Assembly: GCA_003153505.1 (NCBI GenBank)
Contig: PLZA01000034.1
Location: 69,909 to 133,908, forward strand
Source: Candidatus Dormiibacterota bacterium
GTDB taxonomy: Bacteria; Chloroflexota; Dormibacteria; Aeolococcales; Aeolococcaceae
Direction of reading: 5' to 3'
DNA: 64,000 bases
Shown here: positions 45,087-54,383 of the stretch, piece after piece
Layout: each line of letters opens with the position of its first letter
Position numbering within the stretch: the first letter of the stretch is position 1
Notes under the pieces: generated by a model
The model's input: the letters and a program-made list of their open reading frames with translations, nothing else
Database searches by the model: none
Told to the model about the DNA's origin: nothing
Made by a program: the position numbers and the translations under genes

Positions 45087-45374
45087 GTGACCCATGCACC
45101 CGGTGACCGCGACGTGATCAGCGAGCTGGCGACGAAGCTTGGCGCCGGGGCGGACGCGGCTGGTCTCGCCCCGCTCGACCTGGCCGGACGCGCGAAGCTC
45201 CTCCGCATCGCTCGCGACGTGGCCCACGCGACCGAGCGTCAGAACGCGCCGCTCGCGGCGTTCCTGATCGGCAGGTTCGTCCAGAGGGCCGTTCAGTCGG
45301 GTGCCTCGGAAGCTGACGCCCTCGACGAGGCAGCGGCACTGGTTCGATCCCTCATCGGGGAGCCCGACGGCTGA
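45087..45374 (+). CDS. Small helical DUF6457-like protein
   Basis: 95 residues from GTG 45087. The pattern LAGRAKLLRIARDVAHATERQNAPLAAFLIGRFV fits by eye the DUF6457 family, which often lies beside mobA in Actinobacteria. All alpha-helical. Its end overlaps the convergent mobA by 23 bases. Function unknown, probably linked to Moco through neighbourhood. Confidence 0.65.
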   Translation: MTHAPGDRDVISELATKLGAGADAAGLAPLDLAGRAKLLRIARDVAHATERQNAPLAAFLIGRFVQRAVQSGASEADALDEAAALVRSLIGEPDG

Positions 45375-46005
45375 TCTCGGCGAGGTCCTCGGGGGTGTTG
45401 ATGTTCCAGGTGAAGCGGTCCGCGATGCCTGCATGCCGCCACTCGGTCTCGCTCACGCGGACGGCGCGAGACCGATCGATGAGCCGGCGCAGCGACCGAT
45501 CCCGCCCGGCGAGCGCGGCCTCAGCGGCGCCCAGCAACGAGGTCGAGTAGACGGCGTGGAGGGGCTCGGCCCCGCTCCTCGTCTCGCAGACGGCAACGTC
45601 CGCGTCGCCGATGCGGTCGGCGAGCAGGCGGATGAGGTGCGGGTCGATCCACGGCAGGTCGACCGCGACGGCCGCGACCAACCGGTGCGGCGATGCCCGC
45701 AGGGCTGCGACGAGCCCGCCAAGTGGCCCGGCTCCGACCGCGGCATCCCGGATGACGTGCGGTCCGGCATCGACGAGCGGCGCATCGCCGGCGGCGACGA
45801 GCACGGGGTCGCAGACCGAACCGAGGCGCGCGAGCGCGCGCTCCAGCAGCGTCGCGCCTTCGAACGTGATGGCCGCCTTGTCGACGCCCATGCGCGTGCT
45901 CCGACCACCGCACAGCACGACTCCGGTGAGCCCTGCGCCCAACGGCGCAGGAACACGCCGAAACACGCCGTCGTCGGGTGCGTGTGGCCGTTCCACTGGG
46001 CGCAA
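45352..46005 (-). CDS. mobA: MobA-type molybdenum cofactor guanylyltransferase
   Basis: 217 residues from a TTG at 46005; a GTG at 45996 is an alternative. Nucleotidyltransferase start LTGVVLCGGRSTRMGVDKA, AGPLGGLVAAL, VDLPWIDPHLIRLLA, EPLHAVYS and NINTPEDL near the end. MobA attaches GMP to Mo-molybdopterin to form MGD, as needed by DMSO-reductase-type enzymes, so the cell makes both MGD (MobA) and MCD (MocA). Confidence 0.85.
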   Translation of the reverse strand: MRPVERPHAPDDGVFRRVPAPLGAGLTGVVLCGGRSTRMGVDKAAITFEGATLLERALARLGSVCDPVLVAAGDAPLVDAGPHVIRDAAVGAGPLGGLVAALRASPHRLVAAVAVDLPWIDPHLIRLLADRIGDADVAVCETRSGAEPLHAVYSTSLLGAAEAALAGRDRSLRRLIDRSRAVRVSETEWRHAGIADRFTWNINTPEDLAEISRRAPR

Positions 46006-46079
46006 CCTTACGAAACGCCACGGTCCCGAAACACCGAGCGGAGCGGCGACGCCTGCGTTGCCGCAGGATCGCAGTCGCG

Positions 46080-46247
46080 CTAAGCGCTCAGGCCGTTGCT
46101 GACGTTCGAGAACACGTTGTTCGCCTGGTGGCCGACGACACCGACAACCACGATGACGAAGATCGCGATCAGGATGATGACCAGCCCGTACTCGACGAGC
46201 CCCTGACCACGTTCGTCATCGCGACGCCGGGTGGTGGGAACGGTCAT
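46080..46247 (-). CDS. Flp/Fap-type pilin
   Basis: 55 residues from ATG 46247 (GAGG upstream). Charged leader ending in G-Q-G-L-V-E-Y-G-L-V-I-I-L, with the processing site between Gly and Gln/Gly, followed by a long hydrophobic helix and a short tail (QANNVFSNVSNGLSA). The GLVEYxLxx signature is that of Tad-type Flp pilins. No tad/cpa genes are nearby, so it is an orphan. Confidence 0.8.
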   Translation of the reverse strand: MTVPTTRRRDDERGQGLVEYGLVIILIAIFVIVVVGVVGHQANNVFSNVSNGLSA

Positions 46248-46401
46248 CGACCTCACCAGGGCTACCAACGCGGGGAAGAATGCCGGGATCATGTCGTGCA
46301 GCATCGGTCACACACAGCGGCCAAACGTTGTGGTTGGGTGACGAGCTTGTTTCGGTGATCGCCAAAGAAATGGCGCTCGTTACGCCGACGTTACCCTGCG
46401 A

Positions 46402-47982
46402 TCAGCGGGCGAGTTCGGCGCTCTTGATCGCGGCCCCATAGCCGTCAGGCAGCGGCCGTGGCGGCTGCGGACCAACGTAGAGCGCAGAGGGTCGGATCAG
46501 CCTGTTGTTCGCGGCCTGTTCCGCGATCGCCGAGGTCCAGCCGACGGTGCGGCTCGAGGCGAACGTGGGCGTGAACATATCGGGTGGAATGCCGACGCTG
46601 TTCATGACGACCCCTGAGTAGAACTCGACGTTCGTGTACAGGCGGCGACCGGGCTTGAGCTCATTGAGGACGCGCAGCGCGGTCTGCTCCACCTTGACCG
46701 CGAAGTCTGCCTGGGGACCACCGAGCTCGATTGCCACCTCGCGCAGCAGTGTCGAACGCGGGTCGTCGGTCTTGTAGACGCGGTGTCCGAAGCCCATGAG
46801 GCGCTCACCCGACGAGATTTCGTGGCGCAGGTACTCCTCTGCCTTGTCCGGCGTGCCGATCGCATCGAGCATTGCCAGCGCGCGCGACGGAGCACCGCCG
46901 TGCAGGGGTCCTGCCAGCGCCCCGATCGCTCCCGTCAGCGCCGAACCGATATCCGATCCGGTGGACGTGATCACGCGTGCGGTGAAGGTCGAGGAGTTGA
47001 AGCCGTGGTCCATCGTGAGGATCAGGTACTGCTCCAGGGCTCGAATCGCGCGGTCGTTCGGGCGCTGACCCGTGAGCATCTGAATGTAGGCGCCCGCGTA
47101 GCCCAGGTCGTCGTCCGGCTCAACGGGCTCCAGCCCCAGGTGGTACCGATGCAAACGCATCAGCAGCACCGGGACGATCGCCACCATCTTCAGGCATTCC
47201 TTGCGGACCTCTTCGGCCGGGATGTCGAGGGTCGGCCTCTGCCCCAGGGCCGCTCCGGCGAGCGAAACCGCCGAACGCAGCGCCATCAGCGGCGTGTAAC
47301 CGGGCAGGGTGGCAATGCGCGGGAGCAGGTCGGCCATGGCGTCCGGGACGCCGCGCGCCTCGACAGCAATCTTCGTGAACGCCTTCAGCTGTGCCTCGTT
47401 CGGCAGCTCACCCAGGGCGAGCAGGTGCCAGACCTGCTCGAAGGAGCAGCGGCGTGCCAGCTCGACGGCGTTGTACCCGCGGTAGTGATAGAACCCTTCC
47501 TCGCCACGGACGTCGCCGACAGCCGTCTCGGCCACGGCGACCCCCTCGAGTCCACGTGGGGCAAGGCCGGGAGGTGCCGACCCGGCGGGCTGCACGTCCT
47601 CGATGTGTGCGACCCGGACGACGTGTCGTATCGAGAGGATGCCCGCCACCCGGTCGCCGTCCATCACCGGAAGGTGGCGGAAGCGACGCTCGCGGAAGAC
47701 CTCGAGACCCTTCTCCACCGTGTCCGTCACCGCGACGGTCACCGGGTTCTGGGTCATGACCTCTTCGACTCTGGCGGTGCCGGGATCGACGCCATGTCCG
47801 ACGGAGCGGAGAAGGTCCCGCTCGCTGATCATCCCGCGCAGCCGTCCCTGCGGATCCAGCACCGCTGCCGCTCCGACATTGGCGCCATCCAGGATCACCG
47901 AAGCCTCGGCCAGGGTGATGGTGGTCGGCACGACCACCGCCGGCTTGTGCATCACATCGGCAACGGTCAGTGAAGCGGTCAC
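46402..47982 (-). CDS. Citrate synthase with N-terminal CBS domain pair
   Basis: 526 residues. CBS domains at about 7-60 and 70-125 (VADVMHKPAVVV, GMISERDLLRSVGHG; VEEVMTQNPVTVAV), then a complete citrate synthase domain (about 145-526) with GFYHYRGYNAVELA, DHGFNSSTFTARV, LMGFGHRVYK (catalytic His) and NVEFYSGVV, which has Glu where many citrate synthases have the catalytic Asp. This E variant occurs in the CitA-like subgroup and need not abolish activity. CBS pairs bind adenine nucleotides, so energy-state control of citrate formation is plausible. Confidence 0.88.
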   Translation of the reverse strand: MTASLTVADVMHKPAVVVPTTITLAEASVILDGANVGAAAVLDPQGRLRGMISERDLLRSVGHGVDPGTARVEEVMTQNPVTVAVTDTVEKGLEVFRERRFRHLPVMDGDRVAGILSIRHVVRVAHIEDVQPAGSAPPGLAPRGLEGVAVAETAVGDVRGEEGFYHYRGYNAVELARRCSFEQVWHLLALGELPNEAQLKAFTKIAVEARGVPDAMADLLPRIATLPGYTPLMALRSAVSLAGAALGQRPTLDIPAEEVRKECLKMVAIVPVLLMRLHRYHLGLEPVEPDDDLGYAGAYIQMLTGQRPNDRAIRALEQYLILTMDHGFNSSTFTARVITSTGSDIGSALTGAIGALAGPLHGGAPSRALAMLDAIGTPDKAEEYLRHEISSGERLMGFGHRVYKTDDPRSTLLREVAIELGGPQADFAVKVEQTALRVLNELKPGRRLYTNVEFYSGVVMNSVGIPPDMFTPTFASSRTVGWTSAIAEQAANNRLIRPSALYVGPQPPRPLPDGYGAAIKSAELAR

Positions 47983-48080
47983 GGTGTCAGTCTAGCGCTG
48001 TGCCCCAGGGATCTCCGGTCCGGCGCCGTGGCGCTCGATGGCGCGGCGAGGCTTCCGGGCGTCACGATCTGGCCGATCAC

Positions 48081-49556
48081 ATGACTGACCGCATCGATGC
48101 CGGCGCACCACCCGCCGGCGACATGGACCCAGAGGTGTACCGGCAGGCCGCACACCAGGTGGCCGACTGGACCGCCGACTACCTTCGGGACGTCGAACGG
48201 CTTCCGGTGCTGAGCCCGGTGGAGCCGGGAACCGTGAGGAACGCTCTCCCGGCATCGCCCCCCGGGACCGGCGAATCCATCTCCACCGTCCTCGCCGACA
48301 TCGACAGGCTGCTCATCCCCGCAACCACCCACTGGCAGTCGCCCGGATTCATGGCCTACTTCGCATCGAGCGGCTCGGGGCCGGGGATCCTGGGCGAAAC
48401 CGTCGCCTCCGCATTGAATGTCAACGCGATGCTCTGGCGGACCGCGCCGGCCGCGACCGAGCTGGAGCAGGTCACGCTCGACTGGCTCCGTCAGATGGTG
48501 GGGCTGCCCCAACCACTGTTCGGCGTGATCAACGACACCGCGTCGTCGAGCACCCTCTACGCGCTGGCGGCGGCACGAGAGGCGCAATCGGACTTGCGCA
48601 TCCGCGAGCTCGGCATGGCCGGACGCCCGGAGCTGCCCCGGCTGCGCATGTACGCCTCTGCCGAAGCGCACTCGTCCGTCGAGAAAGCCGGCATCGTGCT
48701 CGGATTCGGCAAGGACGGACTGCGCCGGATCCCGGTGGACGAGCGATTCCGGATGGACCCGGTCGCGCTGCGCCAGGCGATTCGGGAGGACGTCGCCGCG
48801 GGGATTCGACCCGTCGCAGTCATTGCCACCGCCGGGACCACATCAACCACCAGCGTCGATCCGATTCCCGCCATCGCCGCGCTGTGCGAGCAGCACGGCC
48901 TCTGGCTCCACGTCGACGCGGCCTACGGGGGCGCCGCGGCGATCGCGCCCGAGCTGCGCTGGGTTCTCGACGGTGCCGAGCGCGCCGACTCGATCGTCCT
49001 CAATCCGCACAAGTGGCTGTTCACGCCCATCGATTGCAGCGTGCTCTGGACACGCCAACCCGGCGTTCTTCGCGACGCATTCTCGATCGTGCCCGAGTAC
49101 CTCACCACGACTGACGGCTCGGAGCTGGATGCTCCCAACCTCATGGACTACGGAACGTCACTGGGGCGCCGCATGCGCGCGCTCAAGCTCTGGATGGTCA
49201 TCCGGTACTTCGGCGCCGACGGGCTCGCGCAACGCATCCGCGAGCATTGCGAGTACGCGTCGATGCTCGCTCGGTGGGTCGAAGATGAACGGGACTTCGA
49301 GCTGCTCGCACCCGCGCCATTGAGCGTCGTCTGCCTGCGCGCGCATCCGCCGGGCCTCGACGATCCGGGAACGCTCGACACGCTGAATCAACGCATCGTC
49401 GAACGCATCAACAGCGGCGGGCACTACTTCCTGAGTCATACGAAGTTGCGGGGCGAGTACGCAATCCGCGTCGCGTTCGGCAACCTGCGACAGGAGCAAC
49501 GTCATGCGCGCGGAGTGATCGCAGCACTCCGAGGTGCCATCGACGATGTAGGATGA
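48081..49556 (+). CDS. PLP-dependent aromatic-type amino acid decarboxylase (group II)
   Basis: 491 residues from ATG 48081. The N-terminal PEVYRQAAHQVADWTADYL and the group II decarboxylase signatures HWQSPGFMAYF, ATAGTTSTTSVDPI, LHVDAAYGGAA and the PLP-Lys NPHKWLF are intact. Aromatic L-amino-acid decarboxylases make tryptamine, tyramine and similar amines. The exact substrate needs assay. It is 6 bases from the next gene and overlaps in layout with glutamate decarboxylase two genes on. Confidence 0.87.
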   Translation: MTDRIDAGAPPAGDMDPEVYRQAAHQVADWTADYLRDVERLPVLSPVEPGTVRNALPASPPGTGESISTVLADIDRLLIPATTHWQSPGFMAYFASSGSGPGILGETVASALNVNAMLWRTAPAATELEQVTLDWLRQMVGLPQPLFGVINDTASSSTLYALAAAREAQSDLRIRELGMAGRPELPRLRMYASAEAHSSVEKAGIVLGFGKDGLRRIPVDERFRMDPVALRQAIREDVAAGIRPVAVIATAGTTSTTSVDPIPAIAALCEQHGLWLHVDAAYGGAAAIAPELRWVLDGAERADSIVLNPHKWLFTPIDCSVLWTRQPGVLRDAFSIVPEYLTTTDGSELDAPNLMDYGTSLGRRMRALKLWMVIRYFGADGLAQRIREHCEYASMLARWVEDERDFELLAPAPLSVVCLRAHPPGLDDPGTLDTLNQRIVERINSGGHYFLSHTKLRGEYAIRVAFGNLRQEQRHARGVIAALRGAIDDVG

Positions 49557-49562
49557 CCCGCA

Positions 49563-50726
49563 ATGTTCCGCGCCCTCGGGGCGAGACTCACCCTCGACTG
49601 CAAGGGGGTGGCCGGAGTTGCGCTTTTCGAAGCGGCAGCTCAGAGATCCTGGCACTGGGCAACGAGTGGTCTTAAGACTGCGACGGATTTGTTGACGGAA
49701 GGTGAGGTTCAGGAAGATGGCCTGAGGGTCGAGGTCGTGCGTTGCGACAGCGGAAGCAGATCACTCTGCCAGGTCGCCGTGCACCGAGCGGATGAATGGG
49801 ACCCGTCGGTCTTCTGGCTGACGACAATCGACATCGTGCGGACCGGCGACGTGGTCGAAGTCGGGGTCTCGGTGGAACAGGATATGCGTCATCTCCGAGT
49901 GCCACCGTCACCACTGGCGCCACCGCTGGTCGCATTGCTGCACGACTTCGTCGACGAAGGCGCGACTGCGGGAACACAACGGCTGCGCGCATCGGCGGAC
50001 GCGCTGGTGGGCTCCGAGCGCATCGATTCCTTCGTGCAGTCGTGCCTTCTCGACCCCGGACGGCGCCTCCCCGTTGTGCTCTTCAGTGCGATGAAGGAGG
50101 AGGACGGCGTGTATCCGCCCGCAGCCGGCAACCCGGCACTCACCGCCCGCGAGCTCTGCGGACTCGCGCATGTCTTCGTCATGCCTCGCGTCGAGGACTC
50201 GCATCGCCTGACCAAGCGGCTCGGCATGCTCTCCGTCTACGACGGTGCTGTGCGCATCTACTGGCCACGACTTCGGTTGAGCGATCCGCCACCGCGGCAC
50301 CCCCTGCACCTGCGCCAGCGCCTCAACACGGCAAGCGGGCCTGCGATCATTCGTCGCGTGGTCGAAGCGGGCGCACGTTCCTACCGTCCCCCGGACGGCA
50401 CAGCGACCCTGCTGGCGACACGCTGGCGCGAGCGTGAGCAGGATCGGATCGCCTCGATCACGAGTGATCCCGATCCCGCGCGGCAGGCGTCGCTGCTTCG
50501 CGACGAGCTGCTCCGCGTCATCGACGCGAAGGTTGCACTCGAGCACGAGATGGAGACGCTGCAGCGCGAGCTCGTCTTCACAGCGGAGGATACCGACGAC
50601 TCCGACACCCGGATCCCCGGACGGCGCGCGGCGCCGCACGCGTCGACCGAGCTGACTGGAAAACCTGCGCCACCGTCACGCCTGCCGGCCGCCCCCGAGG
50701 CGGCAGACGGCGCCTCGCGAGACTGA
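49563..50726 (+). CDS. Hypothetical protein between two decarboxylases
   Basis: 387 residues with no signal or membrane helix. The middle (about 190-255) has LPVVLFSAMKEEDGVYPPAAGNPALTARELCGLAHVFVMP and YDGAVRIYWPRL, a pattern seen in uncharacterised bacterial proteins but not one I can name. The C-terminal third (about 305-345) is a charged coiled-coil candidate, followed by a Pro/Ala-rich tail. Start and stop are 6 and 3 bases from the flanking decarboxylases, so the three may be one operon. Confidence 0.65.
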   Translation: MFRALGARLTLDCKGVAGVALFEAAAQRSWHWATSGLKTATDLLTEGEVQEDGLRVEVVRCDSGSRSLCQVAVHRADEWDPSVFWLTTIDIVRTGDVVEVGVSVEQDMRHLRVPPSPLAPPLVALLHDFVDEGATAGTQRLRASADALVGSERIDSFVQSCLLDPGRRLPVVLFSAMKEEDGVYPPAAGNPALTARELCGLAHVFVMPRVEDSHRLTKRLGMLSVYDGAVRIYWPRLRLSDPPPRHPLHLRQRLNTASGPAIIRRVVEAGARSYRPPDGTATLLATRWREREQDRIASITSDPDPARQASLLRDELLRVIDAKVALEHEMETLQRELVFTAEDTDDSDTRIPGRRAAPHASTELTGKPAPPSRLPAAPEAADGASRD

Positions 50727-50729
50727 GCA

Positions 50730-52118
50730 GTGCCGCTGCACCATCGCAGGCACGACGCGGCTGATGCCACCATCGAGATCAATCCGCTCTACGCCCGACC
50801 GGGCGAGGCGAGCACAGTTCCCAAGCTGCGCCTCCCGCAGGGCGAGCTCCCACCCGACGTCGCGTATCAGATCGTTCATGACGAGCTGATGCTGGACGGC
50901 AACGCACGGCTCAACCTCGCGACCTTCGTCACCACCTGGATGGAGCCGCAGGCCCAGCGGCTGATGGACGAATCGGTCGACAAGAATGTCATCGACAAGG
51001 ACGAGTACCCGCAGACCGCTGAGCTCGAGCGTCGCTGCGTGCACATGCTTGCCGGCCTCTGGCACGCACCCGGCACGCACGCCGGCGTCGGCTGTTCGAC
51101 AACCGGCTCGAGCGAAGCCGCGATGCTCGCCGGCCTTGCGCTGAAATGGCGTTGGCGCGAGCGGCGTGGCGCCGCCGGGCTCTCCTTCGACAGGCCGAAC
51201 CTCGTGATGGGCATCAACGTGCAGGTGTGCTGGGAGAAGTTCTGCCGGTACTGGGACGTCGAGCCGCGCTACGTGCCGATGGAGGGTGAACGTCGCCACC
51301 TGACGGCGGAAACCGCCGTCCCGTTATGCGATGAGAACACCATCGGCGTGGTCGCGGTGCTCGGATCCACGCAGGACGGCAGTTACGAGCCGGTCTCCGC
51401 GATCGCGGCGGCCCTGGACGACCTGGCCACCGGCGGCGGCCCCGACATCCCCGTCCACGTGGACGCCGCGTCCGGCGGGTTCATCGCACCGTTCATTCAG
51501 CCCGACCTGGTCTGGGACTTCCGGCTCGATCGTGTGGTGTCGATCAACACGTCCGGGCACAAATACGGTCTCGTCTATCCCGGGGTCGGCTGGGTGGTGT
51601 GGCGGGACCGCGAGTCGCTGCCCGAGGACCTCATCTTCAATGTGAACTATCTGGGCGGCAGCATGCCGACCTTCGCGCTCAACTTCTCGCGGTCGGGCTC
51701 GAACGTGATCGCCCAGTACTACCAGCTGATCCGGCTCGGTTTCGAGGGGTACCGGCGGGTGCAGCAGGCATGCCAGGACACCGCGCTGCATCTGTCCTCG
51801 CAGGTGGCGAAGCTCGGTCCCTTCCGGCTGCTCACCGACGGCAGCGAACTGCCGGTCTTCGCCTTCACCGTCGATCCCGGTGCCGGCTACAGCGTCTACG
51901 ACGTCTCCGACGCGCTGCGCAAACGCGGCTGGCAGGTGCCCGCGTACACCCTGTGCGCCAACCTCGAAGCCACGTCGGTGCTCCGCATCGTGGTGCGCAA
52001 CGGCTTCTCGCGCGATCTGTCGGATCTCCTGGTCGACGACCTGAAGCGTGAGGTGAGCGTGCTGCGGCACCACGCGCCATCGCAGCCGCACGCGGACCGG
52101 CAGCGATTCCACCATTGA
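50730..52118 (+). CDS. gadB: Glutamate decarboxylase
   Basis: 462 residues from GTG 50730. Gad signatures: LNLATFVTTWMEPQAQRLM, CSTTGSSEAAML, VHVDAASGGFIAPF and the PLP-Lys NTSGHKYGLVYPGVGW. It converts glutamate to GABA, consuming a proton. Length fits the family (about 460). It lies 3 bases after the unknown protein gene. No GABA antiporter (gadC) is in the window. Confidence 0.93.
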   Translation: MPLHHRRHDAADATIEINPLYARPGEASTVPKLRLPQGELPPDVAYQIVHDELMLDGNARLNLATFVTTWMEPQAQRLMDESVDKNVIDKDEYPQTAELERRCVHMLAGLWHAPGTHAGVGCSTTGSSEAAMLAGLALKWRWRERRGAAGLSFDRPNLVMGINVQVCWEKFCRYWDVEPRYVPMEGERRHLTAETAVPLCDENTIGVVAVLGSTQDGSYEPVSAIAAALDDLATGGGPDIPVHVDAASGGFIAPFIQPDLVWDFRLDRVVSINTSGHKYGLVYPGVGWVVWRDRESLPEDLIFNVNYLGGSMPTFALNFSRSGSNVIAQYYQLIRLGFEGYRRVQQACQDTALHLSSQVAKLGPFRLLTDGSELPVFAFTVDPGAGYSVYDVSDALRKRGWQVPAYTLCANLEATSVLRIVVRNGFSRDLSDLLVDDLKREVSVLRHHAPSQPHADRQRFHH

Positions 52119-52132
52119 TCGGTCGCGGGAGG

Positions 52133-53035
52133 TCAACGACCCGTCCGCGCATTACTCCGAGGCGTCCGCCCTGACACGACGCGCGTGACACCCAGGTCGT
52201 CCTTGGTCCAGCTGACGTCCACCAGCTGCTCGGCGCGGAGTGTCGCCTGGGTCTTGCGCGACAGATAGGTGCCGATCTCGACGAGCAGGACGCCGCCCGG
52301 CTTGAGCCATTCGTGCGCTTCGGTTGCGAGTCTGCGCACCAGACCGAGGCCATCATCGGATCCGTCGGTGAGCGACTGGAGCGGCTCGAACTCGCGGATC
52401 TCGCGAGGCAATTCCTTCAGGTCGCGCCGGAGCACATACGGCGGATGGATGGTGAAGACATCGATCTCACCACGAAGCCGGCGCGGCAGGGCGTCGAGAA
52501 GATCCCCGGCGCGGAAGTGCGCGTTGCGAAGGCCGAGACGGCGCGCATTGTCCTTACCCAACGACGCGGCTTCCGCTGAGATGTCGACGCCCCAGACATC
52601 AGCGTCGCGCACCTCATTCGCGACGGCGAGCGCCACCGGACCGGCGCCGGTTGCGACGTCGACGGCGACGCGCTGCCCGCGACGCCGGCGCAGCACCCTG
52701 ATCGCCTCCTTCGCAAGCAGCTCGCTCGATGCCCGCGGCACGAAGACCCCATCCCTGATGAGCAGATCGAGTCCGCGAAACGCGTAGTGGCCTTTGATGC
52801 GTGGGATCGGTTCGCCGTTGACCCGCCGCGCGACCATTGCCGCGAACCGCTGCTTCGATGTGCTGTCGAGAACGCGGTCGAGGACTGCGCGGGTGAGCTT
52901 GCGCCCGAGCACCTCGGTCATCAACTCTTCGGCGTCGTAGCGTCCCAGGTTGCGATCCCAGTGGTCGATGGCGGTCGACTTGTCGACCTTGCGTACCGCT
53001 CTGTCGATATGTTCGCTGACGGTGATGGCGGGCAT
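52133..53035 (-). CDS. PrmC/HemK-like methyltransferase with altered NPPY motif
   Basis: 300 residues from ATG 53035. N-terminal helical region (1-95), then a SAM-binding Rossmann domain with VAVDVATGAGPVALAVA and the PrmC-like FVPRASSE. The catalytic NPPY is H197-P-P-Y. In PrmC, Asn of NPPY holds the glutamine substrate, so His here may change substrate or activity. It also carries the PrmC-type tail KPGGVLLVEIG. The ATG overlaps, head to head, with an alternative ATG of the small gene on the other strand. Confidence 0.8.
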   Translation of the reverse strand: MPAITVSEHIDRAVRKVDKSTAIDHWDRNLGRYDAEELMTEVLGRKLTRAVLDRVLDSTSKQRFAAMVARRVNGEPIPRIKGHYAFRGLDLLIRDGVFVPRASSELLAKEAIRVLRRRRGQRVAVDVATGAGPVALAVANEVRDADVWGVDISAEAASLGKDNARRLGLRNAHFRAGDLLDALPRRLRGEIDVFTIHPPYVLRRDLKELPREIREFEPLQSLTDGSDDGLGLVRRLATEAHEWLKPGGVLLVEIGTYLSRKTQATLRAEQLVDVSWTKDDLGVTRVVSGRTPRSNARTGR

Positions 53036-53084
53036 GGCCGCGCATGGTAAGCGCTCGTGCGACCGGCACGCGCACCATGGTCGC

Positions 53085-53279
53085 GTGCAGCCGGCTCCCC
53101 CGCCGCTCTCGGGCCTGTGCGCCTCGTGCATCCATGCGCGCCTGGTCAGAGGCGCGCGCACCACGTTCGTGCGCTGTGCACATGCCGACGACGATCCGCG
53201 CTTTCCGCGCTACCCGTCGCTCCCCGTCCTTGGTTGCGACGGGTACGAGATGGTGAGCCCTCAGGCCACGCGGCGCTGA
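53085..53279 (+). CDS. Small cysteine-rich protein
   Basis: 64 residues from GTG 53085, or 81 from ATG 53034. The pattern is CASCIHARLVRG-x-x-T-x-F-V-R-C, DPRFPRYPSLPVLGC and DGYE. The same C-x2-C-x-H-A-R, DPRFPRYP-x-L-P-V-x-x-C-x-G-Y-E arrangement is found in many small actinobacterial and Chloroflexota proteins of unknown role, so four Cys may bind zinc. Its end overlaps the convergent channel-like gene by 19 bases. Confidence 0.7.
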   Translation: MQPAPPPLSGLCASCIHARLVRGARTTFVRCAHADDDPRFPRYPSLPVLGCDGYEMVSPQATRR

Positions 53280-54364
53280 CCGCGTCCTCGTGCCGATCGT
53301 TCCCGATGGGGCAGATATGACCGGTCTCCGATCCAGGGCGCCGGCGGGACGCTGAGACCTTTGGTCGTCTGGTTGAGCCAGGTCCCGTACTTGCTGCGCA
53401 AAAGGCTGAACTGCTCCCACGCCCTGTCCAGGTTGTGCAACTGATATCCGGCGCGCTCGAGGCGGCCGCATGCCTCGACGAACTCCTCGCGCTCGACGCC
53501 GGCGATCGCCTCGCCTTCGTAGCGGAAGTGGTCGCGCATGTCGGCGACGAAATGAGCACCAACCTTGTGCATGAGCCGCGCCTGCCCGACCGGTCCCCCG
53601 TCGACGGTCGTGAGGACAAGGGTTGCGGCGTCCATCACGGCGCCGAAGGAGTTGGCCCATGCCTCGTTGTCGTGACTGGACCGGAAGTAGAAGAGCAGCG
53701 GATACGAGAGGTGACTCTCGATGACATCCACGGTCCACAACCGCCATTCGTCGAAGGTCGCGGCCAGCTGCTCCGGCATCGCGTCCTTGGCGCAGGTCTC
53801 GAGCAGCTGCACGCCGGAAGGGGGCGCGCCTGCCAGCGCGTCCAGCGCGACCACGGCGGTTTCGCGTCGCTGGAATGAGCTGAAGAGCGAGAACAGGAGG
53901 CTGATCACCAGGGCGAAGAGGCCGAAGCCACTCGCTGCTTCAATGGCCGCAAAGGTCCGCGTGGCCACGCCGGTCGCCTCGATGCCGGCAACCGAGAACG
54001 CGAGCATGCGGCCCGTCGAGAAGTACAGGGTGGTGCCGAACGAGTCCGGCTGGGGCTGGAGCCCGTCATGAAGCCCACCGAAGATCAGTGCGTAGCCGAT
54101 GATGAAGGAGAAGCCCCAGAGCACCAGCAGCCCGACCAGCATCATCGGTGCGAAGGCTGCCATCGCGGTTTCGCGCGTTTGCAGCTTCTTGGGACGCTCC
54201 GCGAGCTTGCGCCACACCCGCCAGCCGCCCCGGATAAGCGTGAAGCTGAGACGTATTCGCCCCACGGCCGGCCGCGGCATGACCACGGACTGGACCACGT
54301 CGTAGATGGTCACCAGCACGATCACGGCGCCGGCCCCGATCTGGACGCCGTCGACAACGGTCAC
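53261..54364 (-). CDS. Potassium-channel-like membrane protein lacking a recognisable filter
   Basis: 367 residues from GTG 54364, or TTG 54370. Three membrane helices: about 5-25, 75-100 and 155-180, with a pore-like segment GTTLYFSTGRMLAFSVAGIEATG. In related two-helix channels the T-x-G-Y/F-G filter would lie there, but here it is replaced. The C-terminal 180 residues are soluble (ATFDEWRLWTVDVIESHLSYPLLFYF). Its start lies 19 bases downstream of the helical gene at 54384, so the two are one operon. Ion conduction is doubtful. Confidence 0.65.
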   Translation of the reverse strand: MTVVDGVQIGAGAVIVLVTIYDVVQSVVMPRPAVGRIRLSFTLIRGGWRVWRKLAERPKKLQTRETAMAAFAPMMLVGLLVLWGFSFIIGYALIFGGLHDGLQPQPDSFGTTLYFSTGRMLAFSVAGIEATGVATRTFAAIEAASGFGLFALVISLLFSLFSSFQRRETAVVALDALAGAPPSGVQLLETCAKDAMPEQLAATFDEWRLWTVDVIESHLSYPLLFYFRSSHDNEAWANSFGAVMDAATLVLTTVDGGPVGQARLMHKVGAHFVADMRDHFRYEGEAIAGVEREEFVEACGRLERAGYQLHNLDRAWEQFSLLRSKYGTWLNQTTKGLSVPPAPWIGDRSYLPHRERSARGRGQRRVA

Positions 54365-54383
54365 CGGCAAAGGCCCCGAATGC

